24,693 nt of DNA from JAVHLK01 sp043806215. GTDB taxonomy: Bacteria; Desulfobacterota; Desulfomonilia; Desulfomonilales; Desulfomonilaceae. Location of the stretch: contig JAZDHD010000016.1 of NCBI GenBank assembly GCA_043806215.1, positions 1-24,693 on the forward strand. Reading direction: 5' to 3'. This document shows, one piece after another, positions 1 to 7,531 of the stretch; positions within the stretch are counted from its first letter, which is position 1; each line of letters begins with the position of its first letter. The translations under genes were made by a program, and so were the position numbers. The notes under the pieces were generated by a model. That model did no database searches and was not told where the DNA came from. It worked only from the letters and a program-made list of their open reading frames with translations.

Positions 1-1955
1 ATCCGCACACCCAACCTGTAACCGTCGTGAATGGCATTGTATAGGCTTCGAGGAACCATTGCGTCGCCGAGGAGGTACAGTTCATCACAGAAGTATTCGA
101 GGTCTTTGATCAGCTGCCGACGGGGCACTACGGGACCTGCAAGGATGACCGTGTCGGCCGGAAGGTCCACTTCACTCCCCTCACTATCCCGGATTTTCAC
201 CGAAGCGCTTTCGATGCTTAGCGGCGCCGCCTGCGTGAATACCTTGATGTTCAATTGCTTGACCAGCGCATTGTGGCGCCATTTGAACGTCATGGATACA
301 TCGTGATCCACCCTCTTTTCCGACTCCACGATGACCGGGTGTTTGCCTTGTTTGGCGAGGACTTCGGCCACAGTCAACCCGATTTTCCCTCCGCCGAGGA
401 TGACGGCATTCGGGCCGACGGTCTCCAGATTTCCGTTGCTCAGTATTTTCCACGCGTCGTGGACGATCTCGGAATCGACTCCGGGAATGTTCGGCTTCTC
501 TATGGCTGCGCCCGTGGCAACGATCACCACGTCGGGATCGAACTCCGCGGCCAGACGGCGGTCGACGGGCGTGTTGAGACGTACTGCAATGCCGAGGTCT
601 TCCACGCGGTACTTGTAGTACTGGAGGAGTTCCAACAGAACCTCACCGCCGCTGATATCCCTTGAGGACGGAATGAGCGCTCCCCCGAGCCTGCCCAATG
701 CTTCGAATATGGTTACGTCATGGCCTCGCTGGGCCGCGGCGATGGCGGCCTCAAGACCTCCCGGCCCTCCCCCGGCAACCATGACCTTTTTCTTGACCGC
801 TGCCGGCGTTATGGAATACTCGGGTTCAACTTCGTGTCCCAAACGAGGATTCACGGAACAGATGTATGGCTGGTTGTAGAACATCTTGGCCAGACATAGC
901 ATGCATCCTATGCACGGCTTGACGCGCTCGGGGGTCCCCTTGCGCACCTTGTGGATCAGTTCGGGATCGGTCAGCAGCGGACGACAGATCTCCCAGTAAT
1001 CGAACACCCCGTTGGCAATCGCCTTTTCCGCCTCCCACGGGTCGGAAAGACGCGGTCCAAATGCCAGGGGAACGTCTCCGATGTACTTCTTGGCCTTTTC
1101 CGCGAGATGGAGCCATTCCGTCCGGCTCACGTCGCGGCCGAGCGCTCCCTGCCTTGACTCGTGCCAGCCGATGACCATGCTGATCATGTCAACCCCGCAT
1201 CCGGAGGCAATCTTCATGATCTCCATGCATTCCTCTTGGGTGTTTCCTCCGTATTCGTCCATGAGTTCCGTACCGTTGAGACGGATTATCACGAGCCTTT
1301 CCGGACCCACGGCCTTGCGGAGCGCCTCGATGATCTCCACCATGAACCGTGCCCGCTTCTCCACCGAGCCCCCGTATTCATCCGTGCGCTTGTTGGTAAA
1401 GGGAGACAGGAAGCAGCTCATCAAATAACCGAGAAAGCTCGTCACCTCGACGCCGTCGTAACCGGCCTTGACGGCCCGCTCGGCTGCTAAGGCATGGTCG
1501 GCAACCGCCTTGTGAATCTCCTCTTTGCTCATGGCCCTGGGAGGACGGAAGTGCTTCAACGTTTGGGGGGTGTCGGACGGCTGCACGCAGTACCCGAGGT
1601 CTATTCCCCCGTATCGCCCCCCGTGCAGTATCTGCTGAATAGCCACCGCGTCGTGGTCATGAAAGAGATTCGCGATCCTCTTGAGGCCGGGTACGTACTT
1701 GTCGTCGTTGATGCAGAGCTGACAATGATAGGCCTTGCCTTCTCCGGAAGTGTCGGGATATGCTCCCTGATTGGTCATTATCGACGCGCCCGTGTTGGCT
1801 ATGACCTCGTCGCGTGCAAATTCCCGTTCCGTGAGAAAGCCGTCCCGTGTATTGAAATTGCTGACGCAGCATGCTGCGTATTTCACCCGATTCTGTAATG
1901 TGAACTTTCCAACTCTGCCCTCACTGAAAATATGAGGGAATTCGGTCTCTGGCAT
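1..1955 (-). CDS. NADH:flavin oxidoreductase, Fe-S/FAD type (3' end cut by window)
   Basis: Two-part oxidoreductase of the 2,4-dienoyl-CoA reductase/trimethylamine dehydrogenase family. An N-terminal FMN-binding TIM barrel is followed by a 4Fe-4S motif and a C-terminal FAD/NAD(P) Rossmann region. About 651 codons are visible before the window edge, and family members are usually 640-680 residues, so little is missing. The barrel carries the family signature LSPFTNKRTDEYGGS. The cluster motif is CIGCMLC followed by a fourth Cys 12 residues later, the spacing I recall for trimethylamine dehydrogenase. A dinucleotide motif VAGGGPGGLEAA and a second one, ILGGGKIGL, follow. The ATG is preceded by GGAGG with a 6-nt gap. 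It is divergent from the sensor kinase and has a sigma-54-like promoter 150 bp upstream. The usual barrel motif around HGAHGYL reads TSFLGYL here, so the substrate cannot be inferred. Family assignment is firm; reaction unknown. Confidence 0.93.
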   Translation of the reverse strand, partial: MPETEFPHIFSEGRVGKFTLQNRVKYAACCVSNFNTRDGFLTEREFARDEVIANTGASIMTNQGAYPDTSGEGKAYHCQLCINDDKYVPGLKRIANLFHDHDAVAIQQILHGGRYGGIDLGYCVQPSDTPQTLKHFRPPRAMSKEEIHKAVADHALAAERAVKAGYDGVEVTSFLGYLMSCFLSPFTNKRTDEYGGSVEKRARFMVEIIEALRKAVGPERLVIIRLNGTELMDEYGGNTQEECMEIMKIASGCGVDMISMVIGWHESRQGALGRDVSRTEWLHLAEKAKKYIGDVPLAFGPRLSDPWEAEKAIANGVFDYWEICRPLLTDPELIHKVRKGTPERVKPCIGCMLCLAKMFYNQPYICSVNPRLGHEVEPEYSITPAAVKKKVMVAGGGPGGLEAAIAAAQRGHDVTIFEALGRLGGALIPSSRDISGGEVLLELLQYYKYRVEDLGIAVRLNTPVDRRLAAEFDPDVVIVATGAAIEKPNIPGVDSEIVHDAWKILSNGNLETVGPNAVILGGGKIGLTVAEVLAKQGKHPVIVESEKRVDHDVSMTFKWRHNALVKQLNIKVFTQAAPLSIESASVKIRDSEGSEVDLPADTVILAGPVVPRRQLIKDLEYFCDELYLLGDAMVPRSLYNAIHDGYRLGVR

Positions 1956-2458
1956 ATCGAGCCTCCGGATGAGTGAAGATGTGGGGGAGAGCGCCTTGTT
2001 GCCGTGAGCCGGGTCAACCTGTCGGTTTGCCGGCCCTTTTGATCCGCGCAGCCTTTTTGAGGCTCGCCCGGATTCCGCATTTTACGGCTGTCCATGCATA
2101 TAAGCAAGTAATATGCCAATAATAATCCTTTGGTATTCCCAACTGTTCTCGGCTGAAACGTCCAGGCGTATTGAAAAAGTCTTACAAAACATCGGCCGAA
2201 TGCATCCCCGTTTCGTGAAAGGGTGCCGCTAACCCTGCTCGCAAAGCCCCCCATCACGACATCACAGGTACGCGGAGATTGCAATTTTTTTTCAATCCTC
2301 TTGCAAATGCCTTGAACCACCGGACGCTGCGCTGATAGTATGGAGCTTTGACGACTCCCGTCAAACACTCTGAACCGTGTTCCCTGAGTGGTGCACGGGA
2401 TTCCAGTTATGAGCCCGGGAGGGTATCCGGGGAAGATGCCTGCTTCAGGAGGCGCAGT
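1956..2458. other. Divergent intergenic control region
   Basis: About 500 bp without a convincing gene. It holds the sigma-54-like promoter at 2103-2118 (minus strand). Two palindromic TTGCAA hexamers lie at 2279-2284 and 2301-2306, spaced 22 bp, about two helical turns, upstream of that promoter; they could be activator sites, but this is a guess. A possible sigma-70 promoter for the kinase gene is TTGAAC (2312-2317), an 18-bp spacer, and TAGTAT (2336-2341). An open reading frame from a TTG at 2348 runs into the kinase but is probably untranslated, because the good ribosome site lies just before 2459. Confidence 0.4.
2103..2118 (-). promoter_or_regulatory. Sigma-54 (-24/-12) promoter for the flavin oxidoreductase
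   Basis: On the minus strand the sequence reads TGGCATA-TTAC-TTGCT. The sigma-54 consensus is TGGCACG-N4-TTGCW. The -24 element matches at 5 of 7 positions and the -12 element at 5 of 5, with exact GG-N10-GC spacing. It points at the oxidoreductase ATG at 1955, giving an expected leader of about 135 nt. It lies beside a divergent gene pair whose second member encodes a sigma-54 activator with an intact GAFTGA loop. This is a by-eye match. Confidence 0.65.
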
Positions 2459-3970
2459 GTGGATCTTGCCGAAGTATTGAACCGATATCACAAGGAGATC
2501 GTGGAAACATGGTCCTACCGCATGATCAACGACAAGACTTCAAGGTACTCCGAGGAGTCTCCGGAAGAATTGACAATGTTGATCGGTCAAGCGACCGACT
2601 ACTTCCGCACGGCATTGGTGGGGGACGAATGGACCGGACTCGCTCAGTTCATCAATTTCATCGCCGTCAAAAGGCTTCACGGCGGGTTCACGCTTGCAGA
2701 GGTTCAACGGGCTTTCGAGCAGTACAGGGAGACGGTGACTCCGCTGCTGGTCACCCATGTGAAGCCGCCCTTTCTTACTCAAACCCTCCTGCGTCTTCAT
2801 CAGTGCGTAGTATCCACCGTAACACGTTTCAGCACCTATTTTCAGGATCTTCATGAAGAGCTTCTCCGCAACCAAGCCGCAAATTTGGAGCAGGAGGTCG
2901 CGGACCGGACGCGGAAGCTGGCGGAATCCGAGCGCAAGTACAAGGTTCTCGTCGAGGACATCAATGACGGTTACTTTGTCCTGGTCGAAGGGATCATCGT
3001 GTATGCGAACAATGCATTCGGCCGGATGCACGGATATACCTCGCAAGAAATCATGGGACGACATTACCAGGAATTTGTCGCCCCTGAATCGAGAGAATCC
3101 GTCTCCAGGGCGTATGTGGGGAGTCGCAGCGGCACGGTTACCGGATCGCGTCTCGAATACCTGCGCCTGCACCGGGATTGCCGCCGGCTGCCTACCGAAA
3201 TCAAGGCAAAGATCTCCTCGTACGGCGGTCAAGCGGCTACCATAGGCATTTGCAGGGACATTGGGGAGCGGGTGGAGTTGGAACTGAAAACGCGGGAGGC
3301 GGAAAAGCTCGGTGCCCTGGCCAATTTCGCCGCGTCCCTGGCCCACGAGATCAACAACCCACTCACGGCCATGAAGATGAACGTTCAGATGTTTTCGGAG
3401 GGTCAACTGCCTGAGAACGCCCGGCAGAAGCTCCTTTCGTCCACCCTTCGCGAGATCGAGCAGATCAAGAGATGCGTCACGGAAATGATCGACCTGACTG
3501 TCCCGTTCCGCCTTAACCGCCGTTCGGTCAACCTGCGCGATCTCGTTGAAGGATGCCTCGGGATCGTGGAACAGAGAATGGCCTACCAGGGGGTCGGAAC
3601 CTCGATCCGGCTCACGTCGGAAATCGGAGACGTATTTGTGGACCGGGAAAGAATCGAGCAGGCGTTGGTCAACTTGTTGCTCAACGCACTTGAAGCACTC
3701 CCGACGGCCGGACGCATATTCATCAGTACCAAAGCGGTGTGGGATAACGGAGAACCTTGGGTCCACATACGTGTTGCCGATGACGGCCCCGGCATTCCAA
3801 AGGAAAAGCTGCCCTATGTGTTCGATCCCTTTTACAGCCAGAAAGCGGGAGGCATAGGCCTCGGGCTGGGCAACGTCAAGAAGATCGTGGAGGCGCACGG
3901 GGGCCGGGTCGTTGCCTCCGGCCGCAGACCCTGCGGGATTGTCTTCACGCTGGTACTGCCCAAGAAATGA
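2459..3970 (+). CDS. PAS-domain sensor histidine kinase (NtrB-like)
   Basis: Soluble histidine kinase of 503 residues. Residues 1-140 are a helical N-terminal domain resembling the RsbR-type sensory domain. A coiled-coil linker (about 140-160) and a PAS domain (about 160-270) follow. The HisKA H-box is SLAHEINNPLTA, with phospho-acceptor His296. The ATPase domain has an N-box (NLLLNALEAL, about 405-414), G1 (DDGPGIP, 441-447), an F-box (FDPFYS) and G2 (GIGLGLG). No membrane segment is visible, so it should sense a cytoplasmic signal. I chose the GTG at 2459 because AGGAGG (2447-2452) sits 6 nt before it; a TTG at 2348 would add 37 residues of non-domain sequence. The adjacent response regulator in the same direction is its likely partner. 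Confidence 0.93.
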   Translation: MDLAEVLNRYHKEIVETWSYRMINDKTSRYSEESPEELTMLIGQATDYFRTALVGDEWTGLAQFINFIAVKRLHGGFTLAEVQRAFEQYRETVTPLLVTHVKPPFLTQTLLRLHQCVVSTVTRFSTYFQDLHEELLRNQAANLEQEVADRTRKLAESERKYKVLVEDINDGYFVLVEGIIVYANNAFGRMHGYTSQEIMGRHYQEFVAPESRESVSRAYVGSRSGTVTGSRLEYLRLHRDCRRLPTEIKAKISSYGGQAATIGICRDIGERVELELKTREAEKLGALANFAASLAHEINNPLTAMKMNVQMFSEGQLPENARQKLLSSTLREIEQIKRCVTEMIDLTVPFRLNRRSVNLRDLVEGCLGIVEQRMAYQGVGTSIRLTSEIGDVFVDRERIEQALVNLLLNALEALPTAGRIFISTKAVWDNGEPWVHIRVADDGPGIPKEKLPYVFDPFYSQKAGGIGLGLGNVKKIVEAHGGRVVASGRRPCGIVFTLVLPKK

Positions 3971-4028
3971 GCTATCTACCTGAAAGTCCTCCGACAGATT
4001 ACAAGAGTTGGGTACACGATGGGGGGGC

Positions 4029-4055
4029 TTGGGGGGGAGATGGTCTCCCCCCCAA
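4029..4055 (+). repeat. Perfect G/C-rich hairpin between kinase and regulator genes
   Basis: A 12-bp perfect stem (4029-4040 with 4044-4055) with a 3-nt loop; the arms contain seven consecutive G and seven consecutive C. There is no U-tract, so it is not a standard intrinsic terminator. A second, weaker hairpin pairs CTCCGG (4084-4089) with CCGGAG (4106-4111). Both lie in the 212-bp gap between the kinase stop and the regulator start. There they could stabilise the upstream transcript or reduce read-through. Confidence 0.6.
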
Positions 4056-4182
4056 ATCCGGGCGCAATGATGCGCTCTTCATACTCCGGTCTCCGAGGCG
4101 AAGCCCCGGAGGGTCTAACGACAGGCAAGGACTTTCATGATTCGTTGTGGCTTGTTGGCAGATCCAAGCCATGGAGGTTCAT

Positions 4183-5565
4183 ATGAAATCCAAGGTATGC
4201 ATCATCGACGATCAAAGGTCGATCCTGGAATCCATGGAGATTTTCTTCCGGATGCGCAATTGGGAAGTTTACACGGCCCCCAACGGACCGGATGGATTGA
4301 GGATTGTGGAGAAGGCGCGTCCATCCCTGGTGATTCTGGACATAAGGCTTCCGGGCATGAGCGGCCTTGAAGTACTCGAGAAACTCCGTGGAAAATATCC
4401 CAAGCAGCAGGTCATCGTGATCACGGCTTTCCAAAGTATGGAGAGTACCATTCAGGCTATCAAGCTGGGGGCGTTTGACTACCTCCACAAACCCATTGAC
4501 ATAGCTGAAATGGATGCCGTTATCCGGCGGCTGGAGCAGACCACCTTCGCAGATCACCGCGATGAATACGACCCGTTGGACCCGGCAATGACGCTTACCG
4601 ACCACGAGCCCCGGATCATAGCGAGAAGCCGGAAAATGAAGGAGGTGTTCAAGACCATTGCCCTTGTTTCGGAATCCCGCGTGACGGTTCTCATACAGGG
4701 CGAAAGCGGTACCGGGAAAGAGTTGATCGCGAGGAGCATCCACCTTAACAGCCCGTGGAGTGATAAGCCTTTTACCGTGATGGACTGCTCGACGTTGGTG
4801 GACTCTCTCGTGGAAAGCGAACTGTTCGGCTATGAAAAGGGGGCATTTACCGGTGCCAATGAAACGCGGAAAGGACGACTCGAGTTAACCGGAGAGGGAA
4901 CCATCTTTTTCGATGAGATCGGGGAGATGCCGCTGCAAATGCAGAGCAAGCTCTTGCGCTTCCTCCAATCGGGAGAGTTCGTGAGGGTCGGCGGGAATTC
5001 CCCCATTTACTCGAATGCAAGAATCGTCGCGGCCACCAACCGGGATCTCACCAGAATGGTTCAGGAGGGCCGGTTCCGGGAGGATCTCTACTACCGGTTG
5101 AAAGTCGTGACGATCAATGCGCCTCCCTTACGCAGCAGGAAGTCCGACATTCCGGTCCTGGCGAACTTCTTTCTCAAGAAAGCCGCTCACCGGAAGGTTT
5201 CCAAGCCGAAGCGTCTTTCACCGGACGCGCTCGAAGCCTTGATGGACTATGACTGGCCCGGGAATATCCGGCAACTCGAGAACGTACTAACCCGCTGTGC
5301 GGTTCTCACGCCTTCGGTCCTCCTGACGAAAGAACACACCGAGGCTTGCCTGAAAGACTCGCCGATACTGTCGAACATTGATGAGCGTGTAGCAAGTTTG
5401 GAGGATGTGGAGCGGGACCACATCGTCAAGGTTCTGGAATGCAATGAATGGCATCTGGGCAAAACGTGCGCTCAATTGGGGATGTCCCGGCCGACTCTGC
5501 GCTCAAGGATGAAGAAATACGAGATCGGCAGGCCCAAGGACCGGGCATCCCGCAAGGGAATTTAG
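4183..5565 (+). CDS. Sigma-54-dependent response regulator (NtrC family)
   Basis: 460-residue enhancer-binding response regulator. The receiver domain (about 1-120) has acidic residues Asp9 and Asp10, phospho-acceptor Asp53 (ILDIRLPG), Thr81 and Lys103. The AAA+ domain (about 140-370) has Walker A GESGTGKE (173-180), the sigma-54-contacting GAFTGA loop (220-225), Walker B with Asp244-Glu245, and arginine-finger candidates Arg299/Arg305. A Fis-type helix-turn-helix lies at about 423-445. The intact GAFTGA means it should remodel sigma-54 RNA polymerase. The ATG at 4183 is preceded by GGAGG (4173-4177) with a 5-nt gap; in-frame starts at 4147 and 4171 are less well placed. It follows the PAS kinase and is probably co-transcribed with it. 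A likely target is the divergent oxidoreductase promoter. Confidence 0.96.
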   Translation: MKSKVCIIDDQRSILESMEIFFRMRNWEVYTAPNGPDGLRIVEKARPSLVILDIRLPGMSGLEVLEKLRGKYPKQQVIVITAFQSMESTIQAIKLGAFDYLHKPIDIAEMDAVIRRLEQTTFADHRDEYDPLDPAMTLTDHEPRIIARSRKMKEVFKTIALVSESRVTVLIQGESGTGKELIARSIHLNSPWSDKPFTVMDCSTLVDSLVESELFGYEKGAFTGANETRKGRLELTGEGTIFFDEIGEMPLQMQSKLLRFLQSGEFVRVGGNSPIYSNARIVAATNRDLTRMVQEGRFREDLYYRLKVVTINAPPLRSRKSDIPVLANFFLKKAAHRKVSKPKRLSPDALEALMDYDWPGNIRQLENVLTRCAVLTPSVLLTKEHTEACLKDSPILSNIDERVASLEDVERDHIVKVLECNEWHLGKTCAQLGMSRPTLRSRMKKYEIGRPKDRASRKGI

Positions 5566-5624
5566 TGCTCCGTTTCCCAAATATGGTCGCATATTTTCGT
5601 CTCGCAGCCCGCACGAACAGGATC

Positions 5625-5719
5625 CGGGCATCCCGCGCGGAACGCGGGACCGGGCTGTGAAGGACTGTCATGACGCCTTAGATATGTTTCGTGGGGTCCC
5701 GCGGAACGCGGGATGCCCG
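5625..5719. repeat. Pair of inverted REP-like palindromes
   Basis: Two GC-rich hairpin units sit in opposite orientation just downstream of the response regulator. Unit 1 covers 5625-5651 and unit 2 covers 5695-5719. Each contains CCCGCG and CGCGGG arms around a GGAA or GAA loop. The outer 13-mer CGGGCATCCCGCG (5625-5637) is the exact reverse complement of 5707-5719. This arrangement resembles a bacterial interspersed mosaic element. It may also serve as a transcript 3'-end structure; no U-tract follows. Confidence 0.6.
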
Positions 5720-5741
5720 TCATCTTCAAGGGGATCAATCG

Positions 5742-5951
5742 GGGGACATACACTAGATTTTTGTTGGCCGTCAGGCCATTTTCTTGCAGCATTCCACAAT
5801 CGCCCCTCTGTCGCTCATAGTGGTCTGATTTAACGCTCATGTCGCCGATCTCACATCCAAGCCGACCTGCTCACCAGGTGACGCCAAAATACACACATGT
5901 CAAGCGCGACCACGTTGACGCGCAGATCAAGAAAACCAGGTGTATGTCCCC
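5742..5951. mobile_element. Possible transposon remnant or MITE with terminal inverted repeats
   Basis: The 12-mer GGGGACATACAC (5742-5753) is repeated as its exact reverse complement at 5940-5951. Similarity continues weakly inward (both ends share a G..TTTT pattern). This bounds a 210-bp segment with no intact gene. On the minus strand a short open frame ends with a stop about 40 nt inside the 5742 end, as a transposase tail would, but I could not recognise a transposase family in it. No clear target duplication was seen. It is a decayed element at best. Confidence 0.4.
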
Positions 5952-6038
5952 TGATATCCCCAGAATAAGCCTATCATCCCTCGGGCTTGTCGGGTGAATG
6001 GTATAGCCATGGGAGCAGCCCCGAAAACTGTCCGGGGA

Positions 6039-6093
6039 TCACAACCGACCATGAAAGCCCGCTTCAGAGAGAGACTTTCACGGTCGGTTGTGA
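6039..6093. repeat. Long imperfect hairpin downstream of EamA gene
   Basis: Arms 6039-6057 and 6075-6093 match at 18 of 19 positions as reverse complements (core ACAACCGACC / GGTCGGTTGT), with a 17-nt loop. It lies 60 bp beyond the stop of the minus-strand EamA gene and could act as its transcript terminator, although no U-run is present. The right arm and loop resemble a segment near 19010-19065 (TTTCACG and surrounding bases), suggesting a diverged dispersed repeat. Confidence 0.5.
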
Positions 6094-6153
6094 CTGCCGG
6101 TGATGGCGGTTGGCCGGGAAGGATTAGGCCCCGACGTCTTCCTTCGGCCAGCG

Positions 6154-6996
6154 TCACCAAACCACCAGTGCGACTCCCACCACCGCGATGGCCATACCGA
6201 AGACGGCGGTAAGACCGAGAGTTTCTCCAAATACGAAATACGCAATCAGAGCGGTACAGGGAGGAACCAAATAAAATAGGCTTGCCACGGAAGACGCTTT
6301 GCCTCTTCGGATGAGCACGTACAACAGGAATATGGCGCCCACCGAGAGAACCAGACTGAGCCAGAACAGCGCGAAAACAAACTCGCCCGTCCACTCAATC
6401 TTCATTGATTCGAACAAAGGCGCTGCAACAGACATCGCTACGCCGGCCGCCGCATACTGAATCACCGTGCTTGTCCGGAGATCCATCGTGCTGCAGAATT
6501 TCTTCTGATAGAGCGTACCTGCCGTGATTCCCAACAAAGCCACTGCGCTCCACGCGAATCCGCCGATTTCATTCGAATGGAACGACAGCTTGTTCTGGAC
6601 CACCAAAGCCACACCGACGACCCCCAGTGCCAAACCCAGCCATTGGCGTAGGGTAACCTTCTCTCCAAGCAGCGGACCGACAACAATGGCTGTCAGCACC
6701 GGTTGCATGCCCACAATGAGAGCGGTGACTCCTGCCGGAACTCCGTGGTACATGGAAGAAAAAACCCCGCTGAGAAATGTTGCATGAATGAGAAGGCCGG
6801 TTACCGCGAGATGAAGCGCGTCACGAACGGTTCGGGGCCAAGGCGCCCGGGCGGCGACGGAAAGAACCAACACTATGGCGGCAACGAACCAGAACCTCAC
6901 CAACAGGAAAGTGAACGGCTCGGCATACGGTAGCCCAAACTTGGCTCCGATGAAACCTGTGCTCCAAAGTAGTACGAAAAGTATTGCAACCGGCAT
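6154..6996 (-). CDS. EamA/DMT-family membrane transporter
   Basis: Integral membrane protein of 280 residues with about ten hydrophobic segments in two homologous halves, the usual size and layout of drug/metabolite transporters of the EamA family. The N-terminus (ILFVLLWSTGFIGAKFGL) is a typical first helix with the family's W-STGFIGAK pattern. The second half begins near residue 150 (GFAWSAVALLGITAGTLYQKK), and the C-terminus ends in a hydrophobic helix. The ATG at 6996 has a weak GAAGG ribosome site about 8 nt upstream. It lies 64 bp after a small unknown gene on the same strand, with which it may be co-transcribed. The substrate cannot be predicted; relatives export amino acids, metabolites or drugs. 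Confidence 0.92.
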   Translation of the reverse strand: MPVAILFVLLWSTGFIGAKFGLPYAEPFTFLLVRFWFVAAIVLVLSVAARAPWPRTVRDALHLAVTGLLIHATFLSGVFSSMYHGVPAGVTALIVGMQPVLTAIVVGPLLGEKVTLRQWLGLALGVVGVALVVQNKLSFHSNEIGGFAWSAVALLGITAGTLYQKKFCSTMDLRTSTVIQYAAAGVAMSVAAPLFESMKIEWTGEFVFALFWLSLVLSVGAIFLLYVLIRRGKASSVASLFYLVPPCTALIAYFVFGETLGLTAVFGMAIAVVGVALVVW

Positions 6997-7060
6997 TTGG
7001 CAGGCCTTCGGGACGGAAAGGCATCGCCGTCCCCGATTGAGCTTCCCCGGGTCGGTATTG

Positions 7061-7414
7061 CTAGGTCGCGTCTACCGGCATCGCCCCAAACGGGAGGATA
7101 TCCGGAAACAACTCTCTCGCCTCGGCAAGAACACTCGGGTCTCCGTGAACCGGAACGATTGAGAAGATTGTCCCGTCATCCTCAGAGACTTTCCGCAAGT
7201 GGTATCCACCGCCGCTGTCTTCAACCAACTGGACCGTAAAACCGCTCGACGGTTGTTCGGCGAGAACCCGGAATGTGCCCATGTCCGTCATCCGGCACGT
7301 AGCTTCACAAAAATATCGTTGTTCCCCTACTCGGGAGATTCGCTCACTATAGACCGGCACGCGCCGCAGACGCAAGGAGTAAACTCTTCCCTCGGCACCG
7401 CACGCTTCGGCCAA
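7061..7414 (-). CDS. Unknown small protein
   Basis: Open frame of 117 residues that I do not recognise. Its composition looks protein-like: an Arg-rich start (VYSLRLRRVPVYSERI), alternating hydrophobic and charged residues suggesting beta strands (GTFRVLAEQ, FTVQLVED), then GTIFSIVPVHGDPSVLAEA and a hydrophobic tail. Two Cys (36 and 40) lie close together. The only upstream start in frame is a TTG at 7414, yet readable sequence continues about 20 codons further upstream without a start, and a second minus-strand frame begins at 7502 (ATG). A frameshift or decayed 5' end is possible. It precedes the EamA gene by 64 bp on the same strand. Confidence 0.42.
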   Translation of the reverse strand: MAEACGAEGRVYSLRLRRVPVYSERISRVGEQRYFCEATCRMTDMGTFRVLAEQPSSGFTVQLVEDSGGGYHLRKVSEDDGTIFSIVPVHGDPSVLAEARELFPDILPFGAMPVDAT

Positions 7415-7531
7415 TTCTTGGATCCGCCTTCTGAAACGACGGTTGACGTTTCCCGGGTAATCGGGATAATAGGGCTGCCGTTAAGGGTGAAATCACTCAT
7501 GCGCTGCAAACGGAAAGGCGTGGATACGACA

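Larger units (their letters stand above)
5566..6153. other. Repeat-rich intergenic region between convergent genes
   Basis: A 588-bp gap between the response regulator (plus) and the EamA transporter (minus). It contains the REP-like pair (5625-5719), the inverted-repeat-bounded segment (5742-5951) and a long hairpin (6039-6093). The remaining sequence shows no frame with protein-like composition. The small frames here overlap repeats and look spurious. Confidence 0.6.

Noticed and set aside
2540..3898. 452-residue minus-strand open frame opposite the PAS kinase
   Set aside because: The plus strand encodes a kinase with all catalytic boxes; the opposite frame has no domain-like pattern and is a GC-rich shadow.
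7199..7531. N-terminal extension of the VOC protein
   Set aside because: The VOC fold starts at IERIDHI just after ATG 7532; the upstream part is Arg-rich and overlaps a possible minus-strand gene.
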